Source: an uncultured Acetatifactor sp. (GTDB lineage Bacteria > Bacillota > Clostridia > Lachnospirales > Lachnospiraceae). Taken from it: a stretch of 9,522 bases of DNA. Positions 1-7,145 of this stretch are shown here, one piece after another. The stretch is from contig CAJTSY010000052.1 in NCBI GenBank assembly GCA_910578995.1, positions 8,858 to 18,379 of the forward strand, read 5' to 3'. Position 1 is the first letter of the stretch. The number at the start of each line of letters is the position of its first letter. Below the pieces are notes generated by a model that searched no databases, had not been told where the DNA came from, and saw nothing but the letters and a program-made list of their open reading frames with translations. The position numbers and the translations under genes were made by a program.

Positions 1-14
1 TTTTTATTTTCCCC

Positions 15-43
15 TTTTCAATTCCAACATTAAACTGTATATT
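15..43 (+). promoter_or_regulatory. Probable sigma-A promoter of the two-component operon
   Basis: A TTTTCA box (15-20, four of six matches to the -35 consensus) lies 17 bases before TATATT (38-43), about 36 bases upstream of the response-regulator start. A short inverted repeat, ATTCT-N3-AGAAT (46-58), follows the -10 box and could be an operator or chance. The ribosome binding site AAGGA (66-70) sits 8 bases before the ATG at 79. The assignment rests on motif and spacing only, and the window edge may hide further upstream elements. Confidence 0.4.
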
Positions 44-78
44 AGATTCTATCAGAATAAAGAAAAAGGAAAACAACC

Positions 79-750
79 ATGATTGAATTATACTATATCG
101 AAGACGATCCTGACATCGCGGCTGCCGTAAAGGAATACCTGGAGCAGAAATCCTTCCGGGTAACCGTCTGCGCCACCCTTGCCCAGGCCAGGCAGGCACT
201 GGGCCATCATGTACCCACTCTTGTGCTGTTGGACTGGAACATGCCGGACGGCCATGGGGACAGGCTGTGCCGGTGGATCCGGGAGAACTGGAAGGAGCTG
301 CCCGTCATTTTCCTCACCGTCCGGGGAGACGCTGCCCACATTGTGTCCGGCTTCCGGGATGGCGCAGACGATTATGTAGTCAAACCTTTTGAACTGGAAG
401 TGCTGCACTCCCGGATCCTTGCGCTCCTGCGCAGAACCGGCAATGTGGCGCAGCAGTATCTTTCCTGTGACGGCATCCGAATGGACTTAAACCGCCGTGC
501 GGTTACCTGCCATTCGGAGGAAATCCTCTTAAGCGCCGCGGAATATGAACTGCTTTTATACCTGCTGCAGAACAAGGGAAAAACCCTGACCCGTGAGAAA
601 ATCCTGGCACAGGTATGGGATGTAAACGGTAACTATGTGAACGACAACACGCTGACGGTCACCGTCAAGCGGCTGCGGGAAAAACTCCGTCATCCCGCCT
701 GCCTGAAAACCGTGAGAAGTGTCGGCTACAGGATGGAGGATACCCTATGA
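79..750 (+). CDS. OmpR/PhoB-family response regulator
   Basis: A 223-residue cytoplasmic DNA-binding response regulator. The receiver domain spans residues 1-115: the acidic pocket is E8-D9-D10, the phosphoacceptor is D52 in the LLDWNMP motif, the switch threonine is T80 and the conserved lysine is K102 in the VVKPF motif, so every catalytic residue is present. A winged-helix effector domain (about 130-220) carries the family features: the SAAEYELL start, the LTREKIL helix, the recognition helix around NTLTVTVKRLREKL and the closing RSVGYR wing. The length is normal for the family. The gene overlaps the following kinase gene by four bases (ATGA at 747-750), which fits translational coupling and a cognate pair. 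With the downstream ABC transporter it resembles modules that respond to cell-envelope antibiotics or antimicrobial peptides; the actual inducer cannot be read from sequence. Confidence 0.95.
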   Translation: MIELYYIEDDPDIAAAVKEYLEQKSFRVTVCATLAQARQALGHHVPTLVLLDWNMPDGHGDRLCRWIRENWKELPVIFLTVRGDAAHIVSGFRDGADDYVVKPFELEVLHSRILALLRRTGNVAQQYLSCDGIRMDLNRRAVTCHSEEILLSAAEYELLLYLLQNKGKTLTREKILAQVWDVNGNYVNDNTLTVTVKRLREKLRHPACLKTVRSVGYRMEDTL

Positions 751-2069
751 ACGGACGGAAGAATATCCGAATTACACTTGGACTGACTGTGTCCGTAAGC
801 CTGCTTGCCGCCGCTGTCTCCGTGCTGCTCTTTACCTTCCATTACAGCCGGATACAATTTGAAATCATAAACGCAGTCTGCGTAGAGATAGCGGAGCAGG
901 AACCGGGGACAACGAAAATCATTGCAGCAGCCCTGAAGGAATATACGAAAGAGGATACCCACGGCACAGTACCAAAAGACCTTCTAAAATCCATGGGATA
1001 CCGGATTTCCGATTTTGCAGGCACTCCTTACAGGAAGGGCTTCTGGTGTATCGCAGCAGGTTTTCTCGCAGGCGGCCTGCTTTTCGCCTGCACCTGGCTA
1101 TACCGTAGCCAAACGGAGAACCGCCGCATCCAGTCTCTGGCAGAATATCTGGAACTGGCGGACAATGGCCGTGCCCCCATTCTCGCCGCCTCAGGTGAGG
1201 ATGCCTTTTCGAAACTGGAGGATGCAATATATAAGACCGTGACCTGCCTCTATCAGGCGAAGGAGGCCGCTATCCAGACGAAGAACGGATTCGCGGAAAA
1301 CCTGTCCAACATCGCCCATCAGATTAAGACGCCCATCACCGCCATTTCCCTGTCTGTCCAGATGATGGAGCATGACGCTGCCGGAACAAATTCCTGCATT
1401 ATGGAAAAAAGTTCCTGCGTCGCTTCAGAAGCATCTGATATTTCCGCTCCGCAAAAAACTTCGGATACATTTGGCAAACCTGAACAGACGGCGGCAGAAT
1501 TACGTTTCTCCGATTTATTCCGGAACCACCTGACACAGATAAAGAGACAGCTCCTGCGCCTGACCCGCCTGGAGGAGGCCCTGCTGCTCCTGTCCCGCAT
1601 TGATGCCGGAACCCTGTCCCTGAAAAAAGAAGAAACGGATGTCTACACCCTGCTTGTCCTTGCCGCAGACAACCTGCAGGAAATATTTGCCGCATCCGAC
1701 GTCTCTGTGGAGATACCGGAGCAGGGCGGCATGATGGTCATGGCGGACCTGGACTGGACCATGGAGGCAGTCATGAACCTGATGAAAAACTGCGCAGAAC
1801 AGACAAACGGCGGCGCAATCCACTGTGCCTATGAGCAGAATCCCCTGTACACGGAAATCCTGATCTGGGACGAGGGTGCGGGATTTGCTGGGGAAGACAT
1901 CCCCCATCTCTTCAAACGCTTCTACCGGGGGCAAAACGCTGCCAAAGGCGGTATCGGCATCGGATTGGCCCTGTCCAGGGAGATTATCGAGCGTCAAAAC
2001 GGTACCCTCCGGGCGAGAAACAAGCCGGGCGGAGGCGCTCTTTTCGAAATCCGCTTCTACAGTCACTGA
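747..2069 (+). CDS. Membrane sensor histidine kinase, with an insertion in the HisKA hairpin
   Basis: A 440-residue kinase, the partner of the overlapping response regulator. Two transmembrane helices (about 9-32 and 98-119) enclose a short external loop of roughly 65 residues. A linker leads to the HisKA domain, with the phosphoacceptor H191 in the motif NIAHQIKTPI. The second dimerisation helix is around 262-290 (RLTRLEEALLLLSRIDAG). The ATPase domain has the N box (N344, N348), the G1 box WDEGAGF (D375), the F box LFKRFYRG and the G2 box GIGIGLALS. Odd feature: between the two dimerisation helices, where about ten residues are usual, there are some 50 extra, low-complexity residues rich in Ser, Thr, Ala and Glu (about 209-258). 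All catalytic boxes are intact, so the protein is probably active. The ligand is unknown; the downstream FtsX-type transporter suggests an antimicrobial peptide or a related envelope stress. Confidence 0.93.
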   Translation: MNGRKNIRITLGLTVSVSLLAAAVSVLLFTFHYSRIQFEIINAVCVEIAEQEPGTTKIIAAALKEYTKEDTHGTVPKDLLKSMGYRISDFAGTPYRKGFWCIAAGFLAGGLLFACTWLYRSQTENRRIQSLAEYLELADNGRAPILAASGEDAFSKLEDAIYKTVTCLYQAKEAAIQTKNGFAENLSNIAHQIKTPITAISLSVQMMEHDAAGTNSCIMEKSSCVASEASDISAPQKTSDTFGKPEQTAAELRFSDLFRNHLTQIKRQLLRLTRLEEALLLLSRIDAGTLSLKKEETDVYTLLVLAADNLQEIFAASDVSVEIPEQGGMMVMADLDWTMEAVMNLMKNCAEQTNGGAIHCAYEQNPLYTEILIWDEGAGFAGEDIPHLFKRFYRGQNAAKGGIGIGLALSREIIERQNGTLRARNKPGGGALFEIRFYSH

Positions 2070-2093
2070 ACTGTCATTTTGATTTGCTATACT
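2059..2093 (+). promoter_or_regulatory. Probable activator-dependent promoter of the ABC transporter genes
   Basis: The 83-base gap between the kinase and the ATPase gene holds an extended -10 element, TGCTATACT (-10 hexamer 2088-2093), but there is no -35 consensus at the right distance (2065-2070 reads ACTGAA). Exactly over that position is the inverted repeat ACAGT-N6-ACTGT (2059-2074), and another ACTGT begins at 2091, 21 bases (two helical turns) after the first ACTGT. A good extended -10, a missing -35 and a dyad in its place are what is expected of a promoter activated by the OmpR-family regulator encoded upstream. Binding by that regulator is inferred, not shown. Confidence 0.4.
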
Positions 2094-2152
2094 GTAAGAG
2101 GAAAAGGCGGGAGAAATAATAAATCCCAAAGCTACGAAAGGAGCAGATCAAA

Positions 2153-2848
2153 ATGGAAATTTTAAAATGCCAGGGCATACGCAAGGTATACGGCACCGGC
2201 ACAAACCAGGTAACGGCACTGGACGGAATAGACCTGTCCGTGGCCAAAGGAGAATTTGTAGCAATCGTCGGCTCATCCGGCTCAGGCAAATCCACCCTGC
2301 TGCACATCCTGGGCAGCGTGGACAAGCCCACGGCAGGTAAAGCCATCATAGACGGGACAGACCTGTCCGGACTGAACCAGACCCAGGCGGCAATCTTCCG
2401 GCGCAGAAAGGTGGGACTGGTGTACCAGTTCTATAACCTGATCCCTACCCTCACCGTGCGGAAAAACATATTAATGCCCCTGGCCCTGGACAAAAAGAAA
2501 CCCAATCAGGAATATTTCGAAAAAGTCGTTCACACCCTGGGCATCTCCGACCGTCTGGATGCGCTGCCCAACCAGTTGTCCGGCGGCCAGCAGCAGAGAG
2601 TCGCCATTGCCCGCTCCCTGATCTACCGCCCCGCGCTGCTGCTGGCGGACGAGCCCACCGGGAACCTGGACCAGAAAAATTCCAGGGAAATCATGGACAT
2701 GCTTAAGCTCTCCAACCGCAGCCTGGAACAAACCATCCTGCTCATCACCCACGATGAGAAAGTGGCCCTGGAAGCGGAACGCATCATCACCATCCAGGAC
2801 GGACGGATCATAAGCGATGACAGAAGGGAGGCGAGGACGCTGTCCTGA
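2153..2848 (+). CDS. ABC transporter ATP-binding protein (MacB/LolD/BceA type)
   Basis: A 231-residue ATPase that powers the permease encoded next to it. It shows the full set of nucleotide-binding motifs: Walker A GSSGSGKST (40-48), Q-loop Q92, signature LSGGQQQ (142-148), Walker B LLLADEP (162-168, catalytic E167) and the switch histidine H200 in the ITHD motif. The YQFYNLIPTLTV stretch after the Q-loop and the short length are typical of the ATPases that pair with FtsX-type permeases in lipoprotein release, macrolide/peptide efflux or bacitracin-type resistance. The start at 2153 follows AAAGGAG (2137-2143) at 9 bases. The position after a two-component system and before the permease suggests a BceRS-BceAB-like inducible module, although the permease is not a clear BceB. 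Confidence 0.93.
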   Translation: MEILKCQGIRKVYGTGTNQVTALDGIDLSVAKGEFVAIVGSSGSGKSTLLHILGSVDKPTAGKAIIDGTDLSGLNQTQAAIFRRRKVGLVYQFYNLIPTLTVRKNILMPLALDKKKPNQEYFEKVVHTLGISDRLDALPNQLSGGQQQRVAIARSLIYRPALLLADEPTGNLDQKNSREIMDMLKLSNRSLEQTILLITHDEKVALEAERIITIQDGRIISDDRREARTLS

Positions 2849-2894
2849 TAAGGAGCCTGCGGTATTTCCCAAATCAGGCAACAGCGTTATAACT

Positions 2895-5120
2895 ATGTGG
2901 AAAGAATATTCATCAGATTACAGAAAAAACAATCCGGCTTCCAGTCTCTCCGTCCGGATCTCGGCATTCATTTCAGCGCTTCTTTTATCCCTGCTGTGCG
3001 GATTATTCTACAACATGTGGAAATATGAAGTGGAGCGGATAGAACTGGAAGACGGCGCCTGGCAGAGCCGTCTGGTGGGAGAAATCGACAACGAAGCTCT
3101 GGAGTCCATCAGAAATTTCGCCACCATAAAAGATGCGGTAACAAACGAAAAGAAAAGCCAGGACGGAGAAACGATTACGGACCTCTATTTTTACGATTAC
3201 AGAGATGTCCTGAAAGACACGCCCCGCATCGCCGAACTGGCGGGGATTCCTGCGGAGAAAACCCTCTACCACCATCAGCTTCTGGCGATGTACCTGATCC
3301 GGGATCCCCAGGATACCGCGCCCAGGCTGTTGTTTCCCCTGTTCATCCTGATTACGTTGATGGCATCCTTCTCCCTGGTTGTCATCATACACAATTCCTT
3401 CGCGGTTTCCATGAACGCCAGGATTCACCAGTTCGGCATCTTTTCCAGTATCGGGGCTACGCCAAAACAGATCCGCACCTGCCTGCTGCAGGAAGCCGCC
3501 TCCCTGTGCGCCCTGCCCCTGGTGACCGGAAACCTCCTGGGCATCGCGGGCGCGGTTGGGCTGATGCTCCTGACCAATGTGCTGTTGGGGAGCGATATTC
3601 CGGGGCGGCATGAGGCGGCTCCCGGCTACCATCCATTGGTTTTCCTGGTTACGCTGCTTCTCACCCTGGCAACCATATGGATTTCCGCCTGGATTCCCGC
3701 CCGGAAGCTGAGCCGGCTCACGCCCCTGGAGGCCATCAGGAACACCGGGGAACTACAACTGAAACACAGGAAAAAATCGCCCGTCTTAAGCCTCCTCTTC
3801 GGCGTGGAGGGAGAACTGGCGGGCAACGCCTTAAGGGCACAGCGCAGAGCCCTGCGGACGGCATCCCTGTCCCTGGTATTTTCCTTTATGGCGTTCACGG
3901 CCATGCAATGCTTCTTCTCCCTCTCGGGCATCAGCACCAGAGAAACCTATTTTGAAAAATACCAAGATGCCTGGGATATTTATATCACCCTAAAAGACGT
4001 TCAGGTGGAAAACTTTCCGGAGACGGAAAACGTCCGAACACTTGCCGGAGTGAGGAGCGCCATTGTGTATCAAAAGGCCTCGGCAAAGAGACTCATCACG
4101 GAGGCGGAACTTAGCGAAGAAATGAAATCCTTCGGCGGCTTTTCCCAGGCCCCCGGGCACTATGTCACCCCGGCAGACGGCTGCTGGCTTGTAAACGCTC
4201 CCCTTGTGATACTGGACGACAACAGCTTTTCCGTCTACTGTGAGCAACTGGGCATTGTCCCCAGACTGGACGGTGCTGTGATCATAAACCGGATCCGGGA
4301 TGTAACCAATCCCGATTTCCGTCACCCGGTTTATTCGCCCTACCTGAAAAAGGACAACACTGGGGAAGCCCCTGTAAGCATCCTGCGCCAGTCCGGCAGT
4401 GAGGAACTGACGGCAGAGGTTCCGGTTCTCGCCTATACGGAGCAGCTCCCCGCCCTGCGTGAAGAATACGCCACGCTCAACTACTATGAATTAGTACATT
4501 TCCTCCCCGCATCCCTGTGGAAGGAAATCAAAGGGCAGCTCGGAAACGCCGAAAATGAAGCCTACATCTGCGTCCTTGGAACAGAAAACGCCTCCCTGGA
4601 AGAGCTGAATGACCTGCAGTCCCGAATTGGCACCCTCATAAGCCCCACTTATACCGTGGAGAGTGAAAACCGCATCCAGGAATATGAAACCAACAACACC
4701 CAGATCCAGGGAATGAAAGCGGGATTCGGCGGTTTCTGTGTCCTGCTTGCCGTAATCGGCATCGGCAATGTGTTCTCCAACACACTGGGATTCGTCCGGC
4801 AGCGGAAACGGGAATTCGCCAGGTACATGTCCGTGGGCCTGACGCCTGCGTCACTGCGAAAAATGTTCTGCATCGAGGCGTTAGTTCTGGCCGGCCGCCC
4901 GATTCTGGTTACCCTCCCCCTGACAGCCATCGGTGTGGGCCTCATGCTGAAAATGAGCTACGTAGCCCCTGCGGAATTCCTGGCGGAAGCGCCTCTGGTT
5001 CCCATTGCCCTGTTCATGCTGGCTATCCTGGCCTGTGTAGCGCTGGGCTATTCCCTTGCCTGGCGGAACATGCGGAAAATCAACCTGGCGGAGGTTCTGC
5101 GGGATGATACGATGATGTAG
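2895..5120 (+). CDS. ABC transporter permease with two FtsX modules
   Basis: A membrane permease of 741 residues from the chosen start. Eight hydrophobic helices can be placed at about 20-40, 145-168, 203-232, 247-268, 322-343, 608-635, 660-685 and 698-722. The protein is thus a duplication of one helix, an external domain (about 105 residues in the first half, 265 in the second) and three helices. Each half has the FtsX cytoplasmic signature after its second helix (FGIFSSIGATPKQIR; FARYMSVGLTPASLR) and ends with a similar motif (LTPLEAIRN; INLAEVLRD). The large second external domain probably handles the substrate. The frame is open back to an ATG at 2817, which overlaps the ATPase gene by 32 bases, but MWKEYSSDY looks like the natural N-terminus. 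Neither start has a convincing ribosome binding site. The likely role is export or removal of an envelope-active compound; the substrate is unknown. Confidence 0.9.
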   Translation: MWKEYSSDYRKNNPASSLSVRISAFISALLLSLLCGLFYNMWKYEVERIELEDGAWQSRLVGEIDNEALESIRNFATIKDAVTNEKKSQDGETITDLYFYDYRDVLKDTPRIAELAGIPAEKTLYHHQLLAMYLIRDPQDTAPRLLFPLFILITLMASFSLVVIIHNSFAVSMNARIHQFGIFSSIGATPKQIRTCLLQEAASLCALPLVTGNLLGIAGAVGLMLLTNVLLGSDIPGRHEAAPGYHPLVFLVTLLLTLATIWISAWIPARKLSRLTPLEAIRNTGELQLKHRKKSPVLSLLFGVEGELAGNALRAQRRALRTASLSLVFSFMAFTAMQCFFSLSGISTRETYFEKYQDAWDIYITLKDVQVENFPETENVRTLAGVRSAIVYQKASAKRLITEAELSEEMKSFGGFSQAPGHYVTPADGCWLVNAPLVILDDNSFSVYCEQLGIVPRLDGAVIINRIRDVTNPDFRHPVYSPYLKKDNTGEAPVSILRQSGSEELTAEVPVLAYTEQLPALREEYATLNYYELVHFLPASLWKEIKGQLGNAENEAYICVLGTENASLEELNDLQSRIGTLISPTYTVESENRIQEYETNNTQIQGMKAGFGGFCVLLAVIGIGNVFSNTLGFVRQRKREFARYMSVGLTPASLRKMFCIEALVLAGRPILVTLPLTAIGVGLMLKMSYVAPAEFLAEAPLVPIALFMLAILACVALGYSLAWRNMRKINLAEVLRDDTMM

Positions 5121-5201
5121 GCGAGAGGAGCTGTGCCGTCACCAGCTTAAGCTGCTTCTGTATTATCTTTTCCGGGACCGGAAATAAGGCAGAGCCAACG
5201 G

Positions 5202-5246
5202 GTATTTCAAGGCGGGGAGGAAGTATAACTTACCCGCCCTGAATAC
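5202..5246. repeat. Imperfect inverted repeat between convergent genes
   Basis: The arms GTATTTCAAGGCGGG (5202-5216) and CCCGCCCTGAATAC (5233-5246) pair over about 13 bases with one mismatch and one bulged T, around a 16-base loop. It lies in the 147-base gap between the converging permease and PepSY genes, where a two-way transcription end is expected. A second, smaller dyad, TTTCCGG-GA-CCGGAAA, lies at about 5169-5184. Neither is followed by a T-run on either strand, so it is not a textbook intrinsic terminator; a role in ending or protecting both transcripts is only possible. Confidence 0.4.
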
Positions 5247-5267
5247 AGTGCATTGGTATGAGCCATA

Positions 5268-6284
5268 TTAGTCGTCATACTCGCTTTCATGCTCCAGGAC
5301 AGCGCCGGTGGATGCATCTATGGTATATTTATATTCCACCCTGTCCTTGTAAAACTCTATCTCATACTCCGTATATCCATGTTCTTTTTCCAGTTTTATT
5401 TTGGTAAAAAAAACTTCTCCTGTGGCAAAACCTGCATGGGTTACCGCAATTTCCTTTGCCTTATCCTCCCCGATCAGTGCATCTGTGCCTGCTGTTCCGT
5501 AATTGCGGAACGCCTCCATGCTCTTGTCCATGATCACGCCCGTTGCCGCGTCAATCTCATACTCATACTCCATGTCGGCAGTCAAAAAGTCAATATCATA
5601 CACTGCCACACCGTCATCCCAGTCCAGTTTCTCCTTCGTAAAAATCACATCCGATTCTTCCAGGCCTGCGTCCGCCAGAGCTATGGATTTCGCACTGTCC
5701 ATGGTGTCCACATGGAGAGAGGACTGATTGCCTGGCCGGATGCCGTCCTGGGGCTGCATGCCGGTCCCGCTGCTTCCCTGGTCTGGCTGTCCGCCGGATG
5801 CCCCGCCAGTCTCACCGCTTCCCTGGCCCTGCCCGCTGTCAGGCTGCACACCAGACCCGCTGCTTCCCTGGCCTGGCTGTCCGCCGGTCTCTCCGCTTCC
5901 CTGGCCCTGCCCGCTGTCAGTCCGGCCAACATCCTGGCCCTGCTGCGCCCCCGCCTGCCCGCCTGCCGGAACCGCATTAATGCTCACCCCTGTGACGGCC
6001 CCTGAAGACGCATCTATTTCATATTGATAGCCATATCCGCCGGAAGTAAATGCAATCTCATAATAAGGTTTCCCGCCTTCCCTCTCCAGTTCCTGTCTGG
6101 TGAGGGTAATCTCTTCAGCGGCAAGCCCGGCGTCCGCCAGGGCCAGATCCAGTGCCCCATTCCTGTCCATAACACTGTTGCCGCACCCCGCCGCAGACAC
6201 AACTGCGGCTGTAAATACTGCCGCGGCTGACCCTTTCCGGAACATTCCATTATAGCGATTTCGATTCATTACTGCCCTTTTCAT
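5268..6284 (-). CDS. Lipoprotein with three PepSY domains
   Basis: A 338-residue protein, probably anchored to the outside of the cell membrane. A basic N-terminus (MKRAVMNRNR) and a hydrophobic segment (about 19-33) lead to a lipobox-like VVSAAGC with C34 as the predicted lipidated residue. Three PepSY-type repeats follow at about 42-101, 196-254 and 274-331. Each has an ALADAGL/VTHAGF-type helix, a strand like DVIFTKEKL, and a closing YEIDAATGV motif (YEIDASSGAV, YEIDAATGV, YTIDASTGAV). Repeats 1 and 2 are separated by a Gly/Gln/Ser-rich linker (about 104-190) that contains two copies of a 26-30 residue unit. PepSY domains often modulate secreted peptidases, but no peptidase gene is visible here. 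The ATG at 6284 is chosen because AGGAGG ends five bases before it; the frame also has a TTG at 6305 without a site. No other function can be stated. Confidence 0.85.
   Translation of the reverse strand: MKRAVMNRNRYNGMFRKGSAAAVFTAAVVSAAGCGNSVMDRNGALDLALADAGLAAEEITLTRQELEREGGKPYYEIAFTSGGYGYQYEIDASSGAVTGVSINAVPAGGQAGAQQGQDVGRTDSGQGQGSGETGGQPGQGSSGSGVQPDSGQGQGSGETGGASGGQPDQGSSGTGMQPQDGIRPGNQSSLHVDTMDSAKSIALADAGLEESDVIFTKEKLDWDDGVAVYDIDFLTADMEYEYEIDAATGVIMDKSMEAFRNYGTAGTDALIGEDKAKEIAVTHAGFATGEVFFTKIKLEKEHGYTEYEIEFYKDRVEYKYTIDASTGAVLEHESEYDD
5752..5919 (-). repeat. Intragenic tandem repeat coding for the Gly/Gln/Ser linker
   Basis: Two direct copies of a unit, 5752-5841 (90 bases) and 5842-5919 (78 bases), both in frame. 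They start with GGCTGCA and end with CCCTGCCCGCTGTCA on the + strand and differ mainly by a 12-base in-frame gap. They encode two versions of DSGQGQGSGETGG followed by QPxQGSSGxGxQP. Near identity implies recent duplication or slippage, and the length of the linker is likely to vary between strains. Confidence 0.8.
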
Positions 6285-6394
6285 CTCTTCCTCCTGCTGC
6301 CCCAAAGCACATGCTTTTCAACCCACTCCTCCATGTTGCAGGCGAGATTATTGGAGGTGCGATATGAACAGAACCCGCCGGAATAAAGGAGCAT
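6281..6394 (-). CDS. Possible 37-codon ORF bridging two genes
   Basis: This ORF begins with an ATG that overlaps the stop of the GyrI-like gene (TGATG) and ends with a TGA that overlaps the start of the PepSY lipoprotein gene (ATGA). The overlaps at both ends are what translational coupling would look like, and it fills the only gap between the two genes. The product would begin MLLYSGGFCSY and end in VLWGSRRKR; an internal ATG at 6334 would give a 17-residue peptide starting MEEWVEKHV. No ribosome binding site is evident for either start and I recognise no family. It may be a gene fragment, a coupling ORF or chance. Confidence 0.25.
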   Translation of the reverse strand: MLLYSGGFCSYRTSNNLACNMEEWVEKHVLWGSRRKR

Positions 6395-6951
6395 CAGATT
6401 TTCTCTTTCACCGCGCAATAAGCATAGCAGGATGCAGGGCCGTAATACTCGAATTCGATTCCCGCAGGAGAGACGGCTTCATACCCCTGCTTTACGGCCA
6501 GTTCATGAATGGGCCCGTAGAGCTCGAACACCTGGCACTGCCCTTTTCCGAGCAGCTTTTCGGGAACCTCCGCGCTGTCATAATGAATACGGATATACAG
6601 GGAAGCTGGGGTTTTGTATACGTCATATCGTTCATCCTGTTCCGTCGCAGCGACCTGCTGCATAAACATGATTCCGTGGGGCGCTTCACCGCCCGGCCAG
6701 TAACTGATGCTGAGGCAGCCGCTCCAGTCAGGACTAACCAGTTTCCGTTTTTCCACCGACGCAAGCGCCTCATATCCGGCAATCAGCCCCTGGATATCAG
6801 GTTCGTCCGTCAGGTTAGCGGCATAACCCAGTGTGCCGCACCAAATAGCTTCGTCCCTTTTCACAATGTCGAAACGGATGCCTTTCTCAAAAACCGTGTC
6901 CACCAGGGTCTCACCTGGAAAAAGGAAAATCTGTTCTCTGTCAATTGCCAA
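6394..6951 (-). CDS. Stand-alone GyrI-like / AraC effector-binding-like protein
   Basis: A 185-residue, probably cytoplasmic protein with no signal peptide or membrane helix. The pattern resembles the GyrI-like small-molecule-binding fold: an early strand with WCGTLGYA (about 37-44), a middle segment WSGCLSISYWPGG, a second-half strand SLYIRIHYDSAEVP, the helix around YGPIHELAVKQGYEA and a closing hydrophobic strand IEFEYYGP. No DNA-binding domain is attached. It starts at TTG, since no ATG or GTG lies in frame near the N-terminus, and GGAG (6960-6963) is 8 bases upstream. Family members bind drugs or other hydrophobic ligands as sensors, and some stand-alone ones hydrolyse cyclopropane-containing toxins; which applies here is unknown. 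It has its own promoter at 7093-7121 and may be co-transcribed with the PepSY gene downstream. The family call is by pattern and is moderately sure. Confidence 0.6.
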   Translation of the reverse strand: MAIDREQIFLFPGETLVDTVFEKGIRFDIVKRDEAIWCGTLGYAANLTDEPDIQGLIAGYEALASVEKRKLVSPDWSGCLSISYWPGGEAPHGIMFMQQVAATEQDERYDVYKTPASLYIRIHYDSAEVPEKLLGKGQCQVFELYGPIHELAVKQGYEAVSPAGIEFEYYGPASCYAYCAVKEKI

Positions 6952-7035
6952 TGTCTGTACTCCTTTGTCAAAATTTTCTGTGCCGCAATGAGGATTCTAT
7001 CCCTTAAGATATTTTCGCAGGACAGGAACTCTTTA

Positions 7036-7078
7036 TCCCTTTCCCCCGGGAAATGGGAATCCTTCTTTTACGGATTCC
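7036..7078 (-). promoter_or_regulatory. Two mutually exclusive hairpins in the leader of the GyrI-like gene
   Basis: In the predicted 135-base leader there are two dyads. One pairs TCCC+TTTCCC (7036-7045) with GGGAAA+GGGA (7048-7058, one bulged T). The other pairs GGAATCC (7056-7062) with GGATTCC (7072-7078) around nine bases. They share 7056-7058, so the full forms cannot coexist. No T-run follows, so this is not an obvious attenuator. Confidence 0.3.
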
Positions 7079-7092
7079 TGCGCTTTTCTATC

Positions 7093-7121
7093 ATTATAGC
7101 ACAGAAATAATACTCTAACAA
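7093..7121 (-). promoter_or_regulatory. Promoter of the GyrI-like gene
   Basis: On the - strand, TTGTTA (7121-7116) lies exactly 17 bases before a perfect TATAAT (7098-7093), which is preceded by TGC, an extended -10. This is one of the best promoter matches in the window. Transcription would start near 7086 and give a leader of about 135 bases before the TTG start at 6951. Confidence 0.65.
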
Positions 7122-7145
7122 GTAGAAATCATCCCACATTTGAGA

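Noticed and set aside
1515..2129. - strand ORF of 204 codons opposite the histidine kinase
   Set aside because: It is a shadow of the kinase gene, whose catalytic boxes are all intact on the + strand.
79..5120. Calling the module BceRS-BceAB or VraRS by name
   Set aside because: The gene order is similar, but the permease has eight helices in a 1+3 / 1+3 duplication and the kinase has a loop of about 65 residues, so a named assignment is not supported from sequence reading alone.
5169..5246. Intrinsic terminator(s) between the permease and PepSY genes
   Set aside because: Hairpins exist but neither strand has a T-run after them, so they are reported as inverted repeats only.
5289..6005. + strand ORF of 238 codons opposite the PepSY gene
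   Set aside because: The product is Cys/Pro/Ala-rich antisense of the repeat linker, with no family pattern; the PepSY frame on the other strand is clear.
6364..7110. Long + strand ORF (248 codons) with GGAGGT five bases before its ATG
   Set aside because: Most of it is the exact antisense of the GyrI-like gene, whose product has a coherent domain pattern, its own promoter and a ribosome binding site. The + strand product looks like no protein family. The upstream GGAGGT is noted but is probably chance.
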